Assembly: GCA_012845835.1 (NCBI GenBank)
Contig: JABAKD010000026.1
Location: forward strand, 13,484,379 to 13,548,378
Reading direction: 5' to 3'
Length of the DNA: 64,000 bases
DNA from: Undaria pinnatifida
Lineage: Eukaryota > Sar > Phaeophyceae > Laminariales > Alariaceae
Of this stretch, positions 1 to 10,380 are shown piece by piece. The notes beneath the pieces were generated by a model. The model was not told the origin of the DNA. It searched no databases and saw only the letters and a program-made list of their open reading frames with translations. Position numbers and translations under genes: made by a program. Numbering within the stretch: position 1 is the first letter of the stretch; each line of letters starts with the position of its first letter.

Positions 1-196
1 TTTCCGCGCACAGACTGACTAAAATCACCCTGTTGACCTTGCTACAAGCTGCACGGTAGTTGCAAGGGGGGTCGCCGACCTATATCCTTAATGAGGACAC
101 ACAACTAGTAATTCGCGCGATCGGAGTATCACACAACGTACAAATATGAGGTTCGACAAAATATTCGATCTCACAGCTGGAGTGTATTTTAATTTT
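1..196 (+). repeat. Dispersed repeat R1, 3' end (copy 1)
   Basis: The block runs from the window edge through landmarks such as GTCGCCGACCTATATCC and CTTAATGAGGACACA and ends in GATCTCACAGCTGGAGTGTATT. The same landmarks recur in the same order at 9.87-10.07, 17.19-17.39 and 40.0-40.18 kb (+), and at 17.63-17.81 and 62.64-62.83 kb (-). No coding potential is seen. The class is unknown. The left part of this copy lies outside the window. Confidence 0.85.
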
Positions 197-205
197 AATA
201 CTATA

Positions 206-850
206 TAATATAGACTATATGATCGTTCTTTTTTTTTCGGGGATTCGGTCAGGAGTTATCTTCGTCTCGGCTTCTTCAGTATGCGATTCGCGGTACTGGA
301 ATTCTCGGCAAATAGCTTCGTTCGAGCGCCGTCTTCGCGGGGCGGCTCCAACGCCCATCGCCCTGCCGTATCCGTTTCGCGCTTTGACGTGAACGCGGAT
401 AGACGCTGAGCGGGACAATCGAGAAGTGCGCTTTTTTTGTATTTTGGGCGGTATACGCCCGAGCTATTTTTGGATCTTGGCACATGCAGAGGTTGAACGA
501 ATAAATAAAGGACAACATTTCCAATTTGGCGCTATTTCCAAATTGGAGTCATTTCCAAATTGGCATATAAATCCCTTCCTGACGATGCCTTTTTCATGGC
601 CGCCTCCAAACGCTTGCCCTATCGTACCTACTACTGCTGTGTGTCGTTTCCTTTCATTTCAGTGGATCTAATGCTATATAACCAACGAAGGATGTGTCGT
701 GAGTACGATTCTCACCCAGATCATACTTGGCATTCACGAGCGTACGCGCTGGAGACGTTATGGATGGTTATGATAGTTGTTAGTGTTCTCCTGAGTACTA
801 CTAACTGTGCAGTACGTGGAGAGGGGATAGCTCCGGACAGTGCGCATACA
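206..850 (+). repeat. Inverted-repeat block IR-A, left copy, with tRNA-like core
   Basis: About 640 bp match, on the opposite strand, 56,855-57,475: the AACGATCATATA edge, the CATCGCCCTG stretch, the AATAAATAAAGGACAAC stretch and the GGAGAGGGGATA end all pair up. At about 650-735 there is a tRNA-like piece with a T-arm-type hairpin (GTGAG, seven-base loop, CTCAC). This suggests a SINE-derived core. Three short TTTCCAAATTGG-type repeats lie at 520-565. No gene is recognised. The stretch 851-991 between this block and the LTR shows nothing recognisable. Confidence 0.75.
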
Positions 851-991
851 AAGTCGGTGATACTCTGCAACGAACGGATAAAGAGCTATTTTAGATACAC
901 TTACTCAAGTCTCGAATCCCTTGTCCCAACTCTCTCACCGCTTCTAGTTTGTCCTCCGTGTCTACCTTCAGGCTGATTTCTCCCGTCTGCT

Positions 992-1304
992 TGTTGCAAC
1001 AGCTGCCTGCAAACACCAGTCTCGTCTCACGCAGTCCTTATCTAAGCGCTCGTACAATATAACAGATCTCCGGATGAAACCTCCAATAATGCCTCACGGT
1101 AACGTTCGCTGTATTCGAGCTCGGTTCGCAGTCACTCGCGCTCGTGTCAGATCAAGTTCAGGCTCCTTTTTCCCTCGTTTGGTTTTGTGTGTTTTTCGAC
1201 CGAGGCCGTGAGCGGCACGCTTTCTAGACTAATCGGCGTTATACAGACCTAGGCAGCATTCCGCCACGGGGTTTCATGTGACGTCATGTCAATCCGCCGC
1301 AACA
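992..1304 (-). repeat. 3' LTR of the gypsy element
   Basis: On the minus strand the block starts TGTTGCGGCGG and ends GTTGCAACA, giving inverted termini TGTTGC...GCAACA typical of LTR ends (TG...CA). A purine tract sits directly upstream. A GTATAA-like box lies near 1,240. No second copy is visible in the window, so the assignment rests on the termini and the position just past the integrase/chromodomain frame. Confidence 0.6.
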
Positions 1305-1311
1305 CCCCCTC
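1305..1311 (-). other. Polypurine tract
   Basis: The minus strand reads GAGGGGG immediately before the LTR start TGTTGC. This is the normal place and composition of the plus-strand primer of LTR retrotransposons. Confidence 0.55.
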
Positions 1312-1685
1312 AGCACGGCTTCCTAAGAATACCGTGCTAACCGGGCTGCGGATACACTGGAGTAAGAGTGAGGGCTTTTCCCCACACTTAATCGTGTTTC
1401 GAGAACCCTAAGGTTCGAATGAGTGACGTCTACCATTTTCATGGATAGGTGTCTCTACGGGGGTAGGGGCCTTGGGCCTCGCGCTTTTTCGCATTAGGTC
1501 CCAGATCGGTACTGCTGGACTTGCTAGAATTTCCCATCAAGCGCACCAGCTCAAAGCCTATTCTTCATAACTTCCCGGCTTTTCCCGTTAACCTGGGTCG
1601 GCCGAGACCTTGATCTCACTCGCTGGTCGATCTTCGGCCAACGTCTTCTCCCTTTCTCCATCGAACTCCACTTCACGTTCCTCGT

Positions 1686-2345
1686 TTACGGGGAACCGGA
1701 TTGCGAATGTCCGGTCCTCCTACCTTTCAGGATTTCACGTTCGTTGAGCTCCTCCCGGTCTCCGTCTGCGTACCGAACCCGCCAGTACGGTAACTTGTGG
1801 TCGAAGACATTTGAAAGATGATGCTTCTTGTTTCCTTCAGCGTCCGCGGGTTTCCTCCAGATCACGGTCCCCACGGGGTGTTGTTTCAACGCATGTTCGC
1901 GGTCGATTCCTTCTCTTTCCTTCTGCATTAGCGTCGAAGTCGGCCTTACCTGGCATTTCGCTCCGTAATACGTTTCCCACAGCGCATGGGAAACGTCCAG
2001 CTGTAAAGGGGTGAAACTGCCTTGTGCCTCCTCTTCGGACAGCCACTGCGACTGTGTGCCATCCACGAATCGTCCCTTGTATCGCCACTTCCAAGCGTTG
2101 CCTTGATCCATCACAGCCTTTCTGTCTATTAGGGTATACATAGGCGACGCTACAATCGACGGCTCCGCTAGTCCGAAGTCAACTCCCCATGCCAGGTGAG
2201 CAAATTCGTCTTCGAAGTCGTGACGAAGGTCGTCCGGACGTATGTGGAACGTCTTGATATTCGCCGCTGACACTCGGCGTCGGCGAATCCTTCGCCCATT
2301 CATCGTGACGATGTAGCTTAATCCTGGTAAGACAACTGCAGTCAC
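1686..2345 (-). pseudogene. Integrase C-terminus with chromodomain/Tudor-like tail
   Basis: This 220-codon open frame is the direct continuation of the integrase frame, cut from it only by an in-frame TAG at 2361-2363. It opens with a beta-rich stretch (VLPGLSYIVTMNGRRIRRR) like the GPY/F module that follows gypsy integrases. A chromodomain-like segment comes next (WKWRYKGRFVDGTQSQWLSE). Near the end, PYWRVRYADGDREELNEREI resembles Tudor-type repeats of the form YxDGDxEEL. In chromoviruses such tails are thought to steer integration towards marked chromatin; that role here is inferred. The frame ends in a stop and then the LTR region. Confidence 0.75.
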
Positions 2346-2360
2346 CTCCCAAGATCCGGT

Positions 2361-3898
2361 CTAGTGCTCGTGGGCTAGTTTATGATGTATCCCCTCCCTT
2401 GCCATCACAGACTCCGCCTTTTTCCCCAGCACCTTGTCTCTGACAACAACACGGGTTTCCACCAAGACCCGACCGAGTTCAGCATTCCGGCTCTCACCAC
2501 GTTTCTGTCTGTCTTCATGTTTTTTCGATAGAGCCATCCGTACATCCCGTACCTCCTTGTACGCTTGACGTTTGTCGGCCATGTAACTGTGCATCCCGCC
2601 TCTGAATTCACCACCATCTATCTCGGGGTGCGTAGCATCAAGTTGCGTGCGTGCACCACGACCGAAGAAAAGACGGAAGGGAGTTGGCTTCCCCGGTAAG
2701 CGCAGGTCCGGCGTGGTACGATGGACCCACAGTGCCGGCTGCATATACTCGTCCCATCTGCGAGGCCAAGTCTTGCACCGTTCTCCTAGTGCTTCGTGTA
2801 GCCACCCCCGCAGTCTCTCCATCGTCCCCTGTGCGCGTGGATGGTCGACAGACCCATATGCGATGGTCACGTTCAACCATTTGCATAAGCGTTGCATCAC
2901 CTCTGCCGTAAACTTGGATCCCGGAACACTGCGAACATACATCGGTAGCCCAAACGTATGCATCGTTTGGAGCGGTTCCTCGCTTCTCCGAGTGCTTCTT
3001 TCGTGGGGAGCGGGAAGGCGAAAAAGAACTTGCTGGCTGTGTCGAATGCCACCAGTAGAACTTTGTTGCCTGCGTCTGAATTCACGCCCATGCCCTGGAT
3101 GTCGACTTCGAGTACTTCCCCGGGTCGTAGAAACCTCGACGGTAGCATGGCAACCCGTTGACTCGCTGACCGCTTGCGACGTCTGCATCCACACGAGAGG
3201 ACGTAGTCTCTAACGTCCTTGATGAGGGTGAGCCAGCAGAACCAATTACTAATCAAGGCCGTAAATCTCGCCGTCCCCGGATGCCCATAGGTGCTGTGCG
3301 CAAGCGCCATAATCCCTGGAACGATAGATCGGGGAACTGCAAATCGTGGGATCTTTCCCCAAGGTGCTACCCACAAGAGGCCGTTATCATCCAACACATA
3401 TTCGCCACCTCCTGATCCTCGGTTTCCCGCTTCCTGGAGTTCTTTCCGAATCTTGCGCAGTACCATATCTTCGTACTGCCTCTGCATCAGCTGTGGTAAA
3501 TTCTGGAGAATAGCTGTCACCCTCTCCAGCATCAATGGCTGCGACCGCTGGGACCCCCTGGTCTCTTTCCCTGATCCGCTTGAACGGTTGCTGGTGTCCT
3601 TCGGTGGTTCCTCCAACGGATCACGTTGCCGTTTCGGTTTCGAGAGGAGCTCTCTCTGTCCCCTGCGTTTGCGTGGGCGGTCAACCTCCACTGGTGGCTC
3701 AGTAGTAGTGATTGCCTGCGCCGGTGCATTCTCCATCTCCTCCTCCTCAGGTGACGGCGGTTCAGCTGCCCAGACAACTTCCGGTTCCTCGGAAGTGGCC
3801 TTTGCCTGCGATCTCGTGACCGCTCTTGTCACCTCAAAGGCTTGCTGCGAGGTAACCCTCAAACACCATGCAGGCCAATCCTTCCAGTTCCACGACAT
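2361..3898 (-). pseudogene. Ty3/gypsy integrase (H2C2 zinc finger and DDE core), broken
   Basis: An acidic and basic linker (about 3,880-3,450) leads into an H2C2 zinc-binding region: HSTYGH, then CGC near 3,190. The first catalytic Asp lies in VLEVDIQGM. A frameshift near 2,990-3,000 moves the reading to the next frame, which carries FGLPMYVRSVPGSKF and the catalytic Glu in AQGTMERLRGW. The second catalytic Asp expected in the RS-D-PGS context is Val here, so the enzyme would be dead even if the frame were joined. The downstream part (TPFRLFFGR and on) is typical of gypsy integrase C-terminal regions. The frame ends at an in-frame TAG and continues into the chromodomain tail. Confidence 0.88.
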
Positions 3899-4835
3899 CT
3901 AGTACCGGTTTTCCCAGTAAGCCTTGAACAGCTAGTAACACTGCTCGTAGCATCGGAGAAGACGTGACATCTGCGATGATGTTTGCCGCTACGGTTTGCT
4001 GACCGTCTGCAGGATCACATGGCGTTCCTGCCTCGTTGTTGTCTTGGCGTAGTCGTTGAAGTGCAACTCTTTAGTTTCTTCCAGACGTGTCGCATCCGCT
4101 GGGTGTGCGATATACCCTTCGGTCGGCTTTGCTCCCATGATGTGAGCGCGGTTCAAAGAGATGATGGGTTCGCTGAACGAATATATCGCTCGCTCTCCGT
4201 TACCTCTCTTCAGGAAGTATGCGCCCCTTCGTCCCAGAAATTCCCCTAATTCCTGAACTGGTTGCTTTATCTTCTCCAACCTCCGCTTCCATACCCGGCT
4301 GACTTCCCTTTTGTTGCAAGGCCTCCCTTGATTCCTACCACAAATGTCCGTTTCCTCCTCCACGGAATCCATACTCGGCTCGCTAGTATCTCCGCTTTGT
4401 CCACGATGTATGACTCTCGTTCCAAAGCGGGGAGAATCTCGTCGTTCCATTCCGTCGTTCGCAGAAGGTTGCCAAAACATTCGAGTATGAAAACGCGTGC
4501 GTCTGAAGCGATGGCAGCTTGGGTTAGGCTACTCGCTCCGGATATTTCCGCCTTCTCCCGTATCCCTTCAAACCTCCTGCAGGCGTCACCGACCACCACG
4601 TCTGGTTTCACCTCTCTTGACATGGTTAGGCATTCCTGCGACCCTGTTGTCACCCTAAGTAGCTTCGCAACGTTGTCGAATCTGTTTGCTCTGATGCATT
4701 CCAGTACTATTCAGTCCTGGTCTACTGCTCCTCTGACCGTCAGCAATCCCTCTGATGCAAGGATGCAGCCTCCCCTCCCACAGTCGAGCATGACCACCCT
4801 AGAAGCTCCGGTGCGATGACAAGCTTGGCCTGTTG
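3895..4835 (-). pseudogene. Cytosine-C5 DNA methyltransferase-like domain inside the gypsy pol region
   Basis: Between RNase H and integrase lie about 300 codons spread over four frames that match the motif order of C5 methyltransferases. Motif I is seen as VMLDCGRGGC (near 4,790). Motif II/III is AVDQD plus IVLECIRANR. Motif IV is KPDVVVGDACRRFEGIREK (near 4,590), where PPCQ would be expected and the Cys is kept. Motif VI is RVFILECFGNLL in place of ENV. Motif VIII is WIPWRRKRTFVVGI in place of QRRRR. A target-recognition-like stretch follows (RAIYSFSEPIISLNRAHIMG, near 4,130). A motif X-like end in a further frame reads ADVTSSPMLRAVL (near 3,960). Stops and frameshifts inactivate it. Methyltransferase-bearing gypsy elements are known from dinoflagellates. 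The identification rests on motif order, not on a search. Confidence 0.7.
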
Positions 4836-5445
4836 AGTATCTGCCTCTGATGGCTCTGCGGGTGTGAGCGCCACGGCTGCAAGTACTGTAACACGTTGAG
4901 TACTAGATCCGTCCACATCTTTCAATCCTAGGGTTTCAAGGTGTACGCCGTCGAGCACTGGCCCCTGAGGTCCTTTGTAAACGTTTGGCAACGACTCGTC
5001 TCCTGGAAAAGAGTCGTCGAAATCTTCGATCACGATGCTCTTGTTCGGTACCCGCGACATGGCGCCTGGGAGATGATGTTGTGTCCCCGGCCTCCACTTC
5101 AAGGTTATGTCGTGCTCCATCAACCTCAGAGCCCAGCGGTGGTATTTCGGTGTGGGAGATTGGCTTTTGAAGCGACAAGTCAACACTGAACAGTCCGTGA
5201 TGAGGTCGCCCCCAAAGATAGGGTTGGAATTTTCTCACCACCCACATGACTGCCATGCATTCACGGTCTGTTGCTGACCTTGTGGAGCCTCCTCTCCACC
5301 ACTTTTTGCTGCCGTACGCGATCACCTTTTCCACTCCTGCGATGCATTGTGTTAGCACCGCTCCTGCTTCTATCTCACTGGCATCGGTGGACAGCGAGAA
5401 CGGTTCTGTCAACACCGGCAGGGCTAGAATTGGAGGTGACGTCAA
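4836..5445 (-). pseudogene. Gypsy RNase H domain, frameshifted
   Basis: The catalytic Asp is seen in LSTDASEIEAGAVLTQ, the YGSKKWW stretch follows, and the Glu lies in ATDRECMAVMWVVRKF. A frameshift near 5,190 passes to the frame with PKYHRWALRLMEHD and RPGTQHHLPGAMSRVP, the usual end of a Ty3/gypsy RNase H (canonically ...ADALSR). Its role would be to degrade the RNA strand during reverse transcription. A linker rich in acidic residues leads into the methyltransferase-like region. Confidence 0.85.
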
Positions 5446-5483
5446 AGCTTCGATAAGCTCATTAAAATCCTTGTTTTGCTCTT

Positions 5484-6513
5484 CTACCCACGGGACTTCT
5501 CTTTCTTCGCTCTCTTGGTTCTGAACCTTGGATCTCTCAGCAAGTCGGAAATGGGCGCCACCACTGTGCTGTACTGGGGTACGAATTGCCGTAAGTACCC
5601 TGTCATGCCGAGCAACCCTCGCACCTCCTTCACCGTGTTCGGCCTTGACAGCTGCGTGATAGCATAAATGTTGCTCGGGGCTGGCCTGGTACCAAGTCTA
5701 TCCACGATCATGCCGACGACCTCCATGACCGACTGACAGAAATGCAATTTCTGAACATTTACGGTTCAACGTCCTTGCCGTAGACACTCTAACGTTTCTC
5801 GCAGCAGTCCCCATTGATCTTCAAGGGTTTTCGACGGGATGGCGATGTCGTCCAACCAGCTCTTGATTTCCCCATCCTTGACGCTTACCAGTCGCCCTCT
5901 AACGTAGTTGGCAAACGCCGTAGGCACTGTTTTAAACCCGAAGCCGCAGCGAACGTATTCGTACAGCTTCCCGTCAGCGTCTCGAAATGCCGTCAGGTGT
6001 CGATTGTCCTCATGGATCTCGAGCTGTAAGAATCCTGAAGCTAAATCGATGCTGGAGACATACTTCGACCCTTCCATCTCGTCCATAATATGCTGCAAGT
6101 CTCCGAGTCCACCACTCTGAGATTTGAGAAGCGCATTGATACCTCGAAAATCCTGCACAACCCGCACTGTCTGTCCCATCTTTCTTGCGAAGCGTCGAAC
6201 AATTGGCGGCCCACTCGGAAGTTGATTCCCGAATGGATCCATTTTTCTTCAGGAGCTTCACCACCTCAGTCTGAATCATCTCGCGCTGTTCCAGGCTGTA
6301 GTGTGGAATGGGCGCCACGTATGGCTTGACGTTGGGATCTTTGAGCTCCAGTCGCATGGGCACTCCTTTGCACGCTGGTACGCTCTCGGGGTTGACCGCG
6401 AACACGTCGATGTACTCGTTGAGAACGCCCATCAATGTGTCCTTTTCGCTCGGACTGAGCTGTTCGAAGTTGGCCTCTCCCAGGTCCATCGTGGGGGCTT
6501 CGCTCGGAACCAC
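5484..6513 (-). pseudogene. Gypsy reverse transcriptase, frameshifted
   Basis: The N-terminal part (EYIDVFAVNPESVPACKG, IPHYSLEQREMI) is followed by a frameshift near 6,220 and then VRVVQDFRGINALL. Motif A is YVSSIDLASGFLQLEI with its Asp. The palm continues in FRDADGKLYEYVRCGFG, and the active-site box reads SWLDDIAIPS in place of the usual Y-x-DD. A second break near 5,760 leads to the thumb/connection piece (TVKEVRGLLGMTGYLRQFVP). This is a clear Ty3/gypsy RT, inactive because of at least two frameshifts. Confidence 0.93.
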
Positions 6514-6753
6514 TGCGATTTCACGATTTCACCCCCTTTGTTGCTCCGGTGGTCTCCCTTTGTCGTTTTGATCCCCTCGTCCTGTTTTGGGGCTTGTCAG
6601 TTCCTCCGACACCGGGTTTATGAGTGACTTCATGCGTTCCCGATCGTAATTGTTAACAGCGTAAACCGTCGCAATCACCAGCCCCCCCTGGATCTTTACA
6701 TTGTCCTTGGTAGCATTCGACTACTTGGATTGAAGTGGTATACCCGGGAACCA

Positions 6754-7551
6754 TTACTGTGCCCCCCTTGGCACTCCTAGATCCACTCCTACTTTAAGAT
6801 CATAGCGTTTAGTTGATTCTACCACTACGAGCTGCTGTACTTGAGGTTGAGGGCCTTTGACAAAAGCGTCTACCTGGAGGCTGGTATCACCATGACCCTC
6901 AACGTCTTTCGCAATGCGTAGTTTCCAGTGCAAAGTGCCTTCGTCCTCCCAAACAGAGTTTCCTAACTTCATAATCCCCGCCGGGATCTTCGATTCCTCC
7001 AATTCTTCCGGTTCTTGCTCGTCCGTTGACGGTTTCACCGCGCAATAGTGGTCCCATTCGGCACACATCGCTCCTGCCGCGGCCTCTCCGACCTCCTTCG
7101 GGGCGAATGGTACCCACAATGAGGATGGTGTCGGCCGGAAACCCTCCTCACCATCGAAACTGATGATACGTCGATTGTCCGTCATGAACGCGGCTCCAAG
7201 CACCATCGCATACGGAAGTCCTTTCACCCCCCTGAACTTCACACAGAAGATTTGATCGACCGGTGCAAAGATTAGTGGCAGCAAGCACGAGCCTACCAAC
7301 TCCATCGGGGGTGCGGCGCTGTTCTTTGGGTTTGCTGCGCTGAGTAGGCCCTTTCCCGTTGGATTTATCAGCGGCTTTCCCCAATCATCCCGTTCTTCGA
7401 TGGATTCGATGCACTGCCGTGACACGTTGTTTCCTCTGCCCGCCCCAGTATCCACCAACACGGCAACCGGAAGTCGCCGGCTCGAGCTCGTTGCATGCCA
7501 CAATGTTGCATGAACCCAAACCTGTGACGTCTTAGTTTGCAGTGCTCCCAT
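6754..7551 (-). pseudogene. Retropepsin-like aspartic protease region of the gypsy element
   Basis: The open frame of about 266 codons carries the aspartic protease signature VAVLVDTGAGRGNNVS near its start and a flap/second-lobe-like stretch PYAMVLGAAFMTDNRRII, the order seen in retroviral-type proteases. The rest is an acidic linker (EQEPEELEESK) with no recognised domain. The frame is intact, but it is separated from the upstream Gln-rich region and from the RT by stops. The start is uncertain because it probably derives from a Gag-Pol polyprotein. Confidence 0.8.
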
Positions 7552-7839
7552 TTCCGATCGGTGAGAGGAACTCTCTGAACCCTGGCTGCTGTTGACCAGT
7601 GAACCCGGACTGCTTTTGGCCAGCGAACCCTAGCTGTTGTTGACCAGTGAACCCTGGCTGCTGTTGGCCAGTGAAATCTGACTGCTGTTGGCCAGCAAAC
7701 CCTGGCTGTTGTTGGCCAGCAAACCTTGACTGTTGTTGCTGCGGCGGCCTTGGCACCACCGGACGTCCCCATCGCGATCAAGGGTGCGGTTGTGCTCCTC
7801 TTGCGGTTGTCTGTGGACCCCATCGTCCTCCAATTTCAA
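7532..7839 (-). pseudogene. Gln-rich gag-like tail with 8-residue repeat
   Basis: About seven copies of a 24-bp unit (7,565-7,740) encode GQQQPGF(A/T) in one minus-strand frame. The repeat lies just before the protease, where a Gag C-terminus is expected. I see no CCHC zinc knuckle. A gag assignment is by position only. From 7,840 to 8,330 short open frames exist on the minus strand without recognisable domains and may be the remains of the gag core. Confidence 0.45.
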
Positions 7840-8330
7840 ACGGTGACGGTAGGGAGGGAGCGGACATCTAATTGTCGTTCCTACAGAATATGTCGGTCCT
7901 ACTTCCCCTTGTCCTGCACCATCATGTGAACCCCATCCAACCTGGCCGCCCTGTGGTGGGCCTTCAACCTGGCCGCTCTGTGACGGGCCTCCCTATGGTG
8001 GGCCTCCCCTCTGGAAAGGTGCACCAAAAGCACCCCAAAAAGGTTCCCCTCTTCCTCCCACGTTTTTTCCTCCAATCACTCCTCCCCCCCTCCCCGGGAC
8101 GCCGCCCGTTTCCCTTTGACGAAACCTCTCGCTTTCCTGTCGTGTAGAGTAAGATGAACTCGACAAATTTGTGCAGTACACGACGGACTCGACGACGCAG
8201 TGTTGTATCCGACGAATGGAGCTGTGCAGTAGGAGCTGTGCAATATGCAACGGACTCGATGAGGTTGCGTGGTACACGATGTACTCAACGAAGCTGCGTC
8301 GTATAAGGTGAAGATGGTATCCAACGATGT

Positions 8331-9385
8331 CGTCTAGAGAGACGAGTGGAGTCCAGGGGATCGATGGAGTCTAGTAACACCAAGTAGTCCTCACCAAACG
8401 GGTAGTGGCTTGGGACAAGGTGGGTGGGAAAAAGGGGTGGTGAAAGATACCGAGTACATGCATATTTACCTTTCTGGTTTGTTGAAAGTTGTCTCTTTAT
8501 CATAATATACATGCAACCCTTCGAAAGCTCTAGTCTTCAATAACAGAGTAACATATGGAATCCCTTAGAGGTATATAAGGCACAACAATGATTAATATTA
8601 ATGTATTCTTTACAAACCTCAAAATTCCAACGTACTTATCAAGCTTCCCCTTTATTATTACATTCTTTACAATCCTTGAGATTCCAACGTACTTGTCGAG
8701 CTTCCTCCCTTCCTATTCCAATAAGATAATGTCCCTAAACCATGTTTCTAATTCCGGTAAGTTCTTAGCATGACAAAGAGCAGCTATAGAAAGGCTTACA
8801 TTCCCCATACAGAATAAAAAACTAGAACCAGTTTGCAGTATCACTACTCATGAAACACCTGTGAGAGCGACCTTGCAGTGCCTGTACAACCTGCGAAGAC
8901 ACAAAATCCCCATCACAAAGGCCAAAAACAAATTGCCTGCAAAAAAAAACCTTTTCTTGTGGTCGTCTCACAGTATGCAACAAGTGTAGATCAACTAACA
9001 GACGCGAACTCATTTTCAACCTGTATGATGGACGCAAGCACGTTTCCACAGTGATTTATCACGTACGAACTTACTCGAAATCAGTAATGATGATCCTCCT
9101 TTCCCGATGTCCTATTTGTCTCGTTTCTTGAATCTACTTCCTACATTATATACAACTTAGTCAGCCCTTGCTATATGTTTCCAAAATTACCCAGCCCGTA
9201 GATTGCGATTTCGCGCAGTATAAAGACCAATCTGTGTACTATTCTGTACAAGGTACAACAAACATGTATCCCCAACAATAACGTATACATATAATACCCT
9301 AATCTATACTCACGACCGTGCACTGTTTTGACCATATATACAGCAGTAGTAGGTATCGTCTATGTATGAGCAGATTATAGTAAAC
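8331..9385. other. Intergenic, no gene recognised
   Basis: The stretch is AT-rich from about 8,500 on. The only structure I see is a 57-bp tandem duplication at 8,604-8,715 (ATTCTTTACAA ... CCAACGTACTT ... GAGCTTCC twice). No domain or RNA gene is recognised. Confidence 0.6.
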
Positions 9386-10065
9386 GCCCCACCTACTATC
9401 GAAATCTGCCAGAGTAATAAACACTTCCACGCCCTGGATATCGCCTCGTTATCGTTTCAGAGCCGCCCATGCCGCTGCTGCAATTCCCACCCACCCCCGT
9501 CCCCAACGCCCCCTCCTTGACCGAACACCCGCACCATCGCCTAGACCTAGCACCCCGCGTATAGCCAACCCCTACATCTATGCGACCTAAAGCCCTCCCC
9601 CCCCGCCCCCGCCCCCCCACGCGCCACATTCCCCCTCCCCCACAAGAAATATTTATAGTTTCCACGCCCAAATAGACCTGCCCCACCCATGCCCTTCCCC
9701 CCTTTCCCCCCCTCCCGCCCCACTTTTGATCAAAATCAGGCCCCCACATCCCTAAAAACTCCGCCCTCCTCTCACCGGATATTCGACTTACAGGATTGAC
9801 TTGATAAACTGATGCATTTCCTTCCACAGCTGTCAGATTGTGTCCCCCTCAGAAACAGGTTTTATAGTTTCCACGCACAGACTGCCTAACATCACCCTGT
9901 TGACCCTGGTAGCTACACTGTAGTTGCAAGGGGAGTCGCCGACCTATATCCTTAATGAGGACACACAACCCGTAACACGCGCGATCGGAGTATCACACAC
10001 AGCTTGCAAAGAAAGATGAGCTTTGACAAAATATTCGATCTCACAGATGGAGTGTATTAAAATTT
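9386..10065 (+). repeat. Dispersed repeat R1, copy 2
   Basis: The copy opens with the module GCCAGAGTAATAAACACTTCC, passes through C-rich tracts (9,480-9,720), the CCGCCCTCCTCTCACCGGATA stretch and GTCGCCGACCTATATCC, and ends with GATCTCACAGATGGAGTGTATT. It matches 16.73-17.39 kb on the same strand and 18.3-17.6 kb on the other. No protein is encoded that I can support. Confidence 0.85.
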
Positions 10066-10125
10066 CTGTAATATATCAAGTGCTCAAAGACGGCCCCACG
10101 TGGTAGCATGAGTGACCCAAGAAAT

Positions 10126-10380
10126 TTGGGTGGTTGACGGCAACTTACGCGAGTAGGCTTGTCTGAACACGTCGGCTCTCAGGAGATTTCGACCTACCCG
10201 GGTATGCTTTATTATGCCCCCCTTGAAATTTGTTCGAGTCCCTTACGGACACTATCGTGACGTTTGAAGAGTGGTTTTATATATTATTCGAATTGAAATG
10301 CTAAAAAGGCTGAAAAGGTCAATAAGTTGTGAGATGTTTCGAAACTAGTAGATAAAAACGATAAAGGCAAGTAACCCAAA
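10126..10380 (+). repeat. Left terminal inverted repeat
   Basis: Pairs with 15,230-14,965 over about 255-265 bp with only scattered differences. Shared landmarks include ACTTACGCGAGTAGGC, ACCCGGGTATGCTTTATT, CACGATAGT (as complement) and ACTAGTAGATAAAAACGAT. Confidence 0.9.

Larger units (their letters stand above)
992..8330 (-). mobile_element. Decayed Ty3/gypsy (chromovirus-like) retrotransposon with an extra DNA methyltransferase region
   Basis: Reading the minus strand, the order is Gln-rich gag-like tail (7.84-7.53 kb), aspartic protease, reverse transcriptase, RNase H, a cytosine-C5 methyltransferase-like region, H2C2/DDE integrase, and a chromodomain/Tudor-like tail. RNase H before integrase is the Ty3/gypsy order. 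A polypurine tract and a 313-bp 3' LTR follow. I found no matching 5' LTR near 7.9-9.4 kb, so the 5' end is lost or rearranged, and the left limit at about 8.3 kb is uncertain. At least six frameshifts and several nonsense codons make the copy inactive. Confidence 0.9.
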
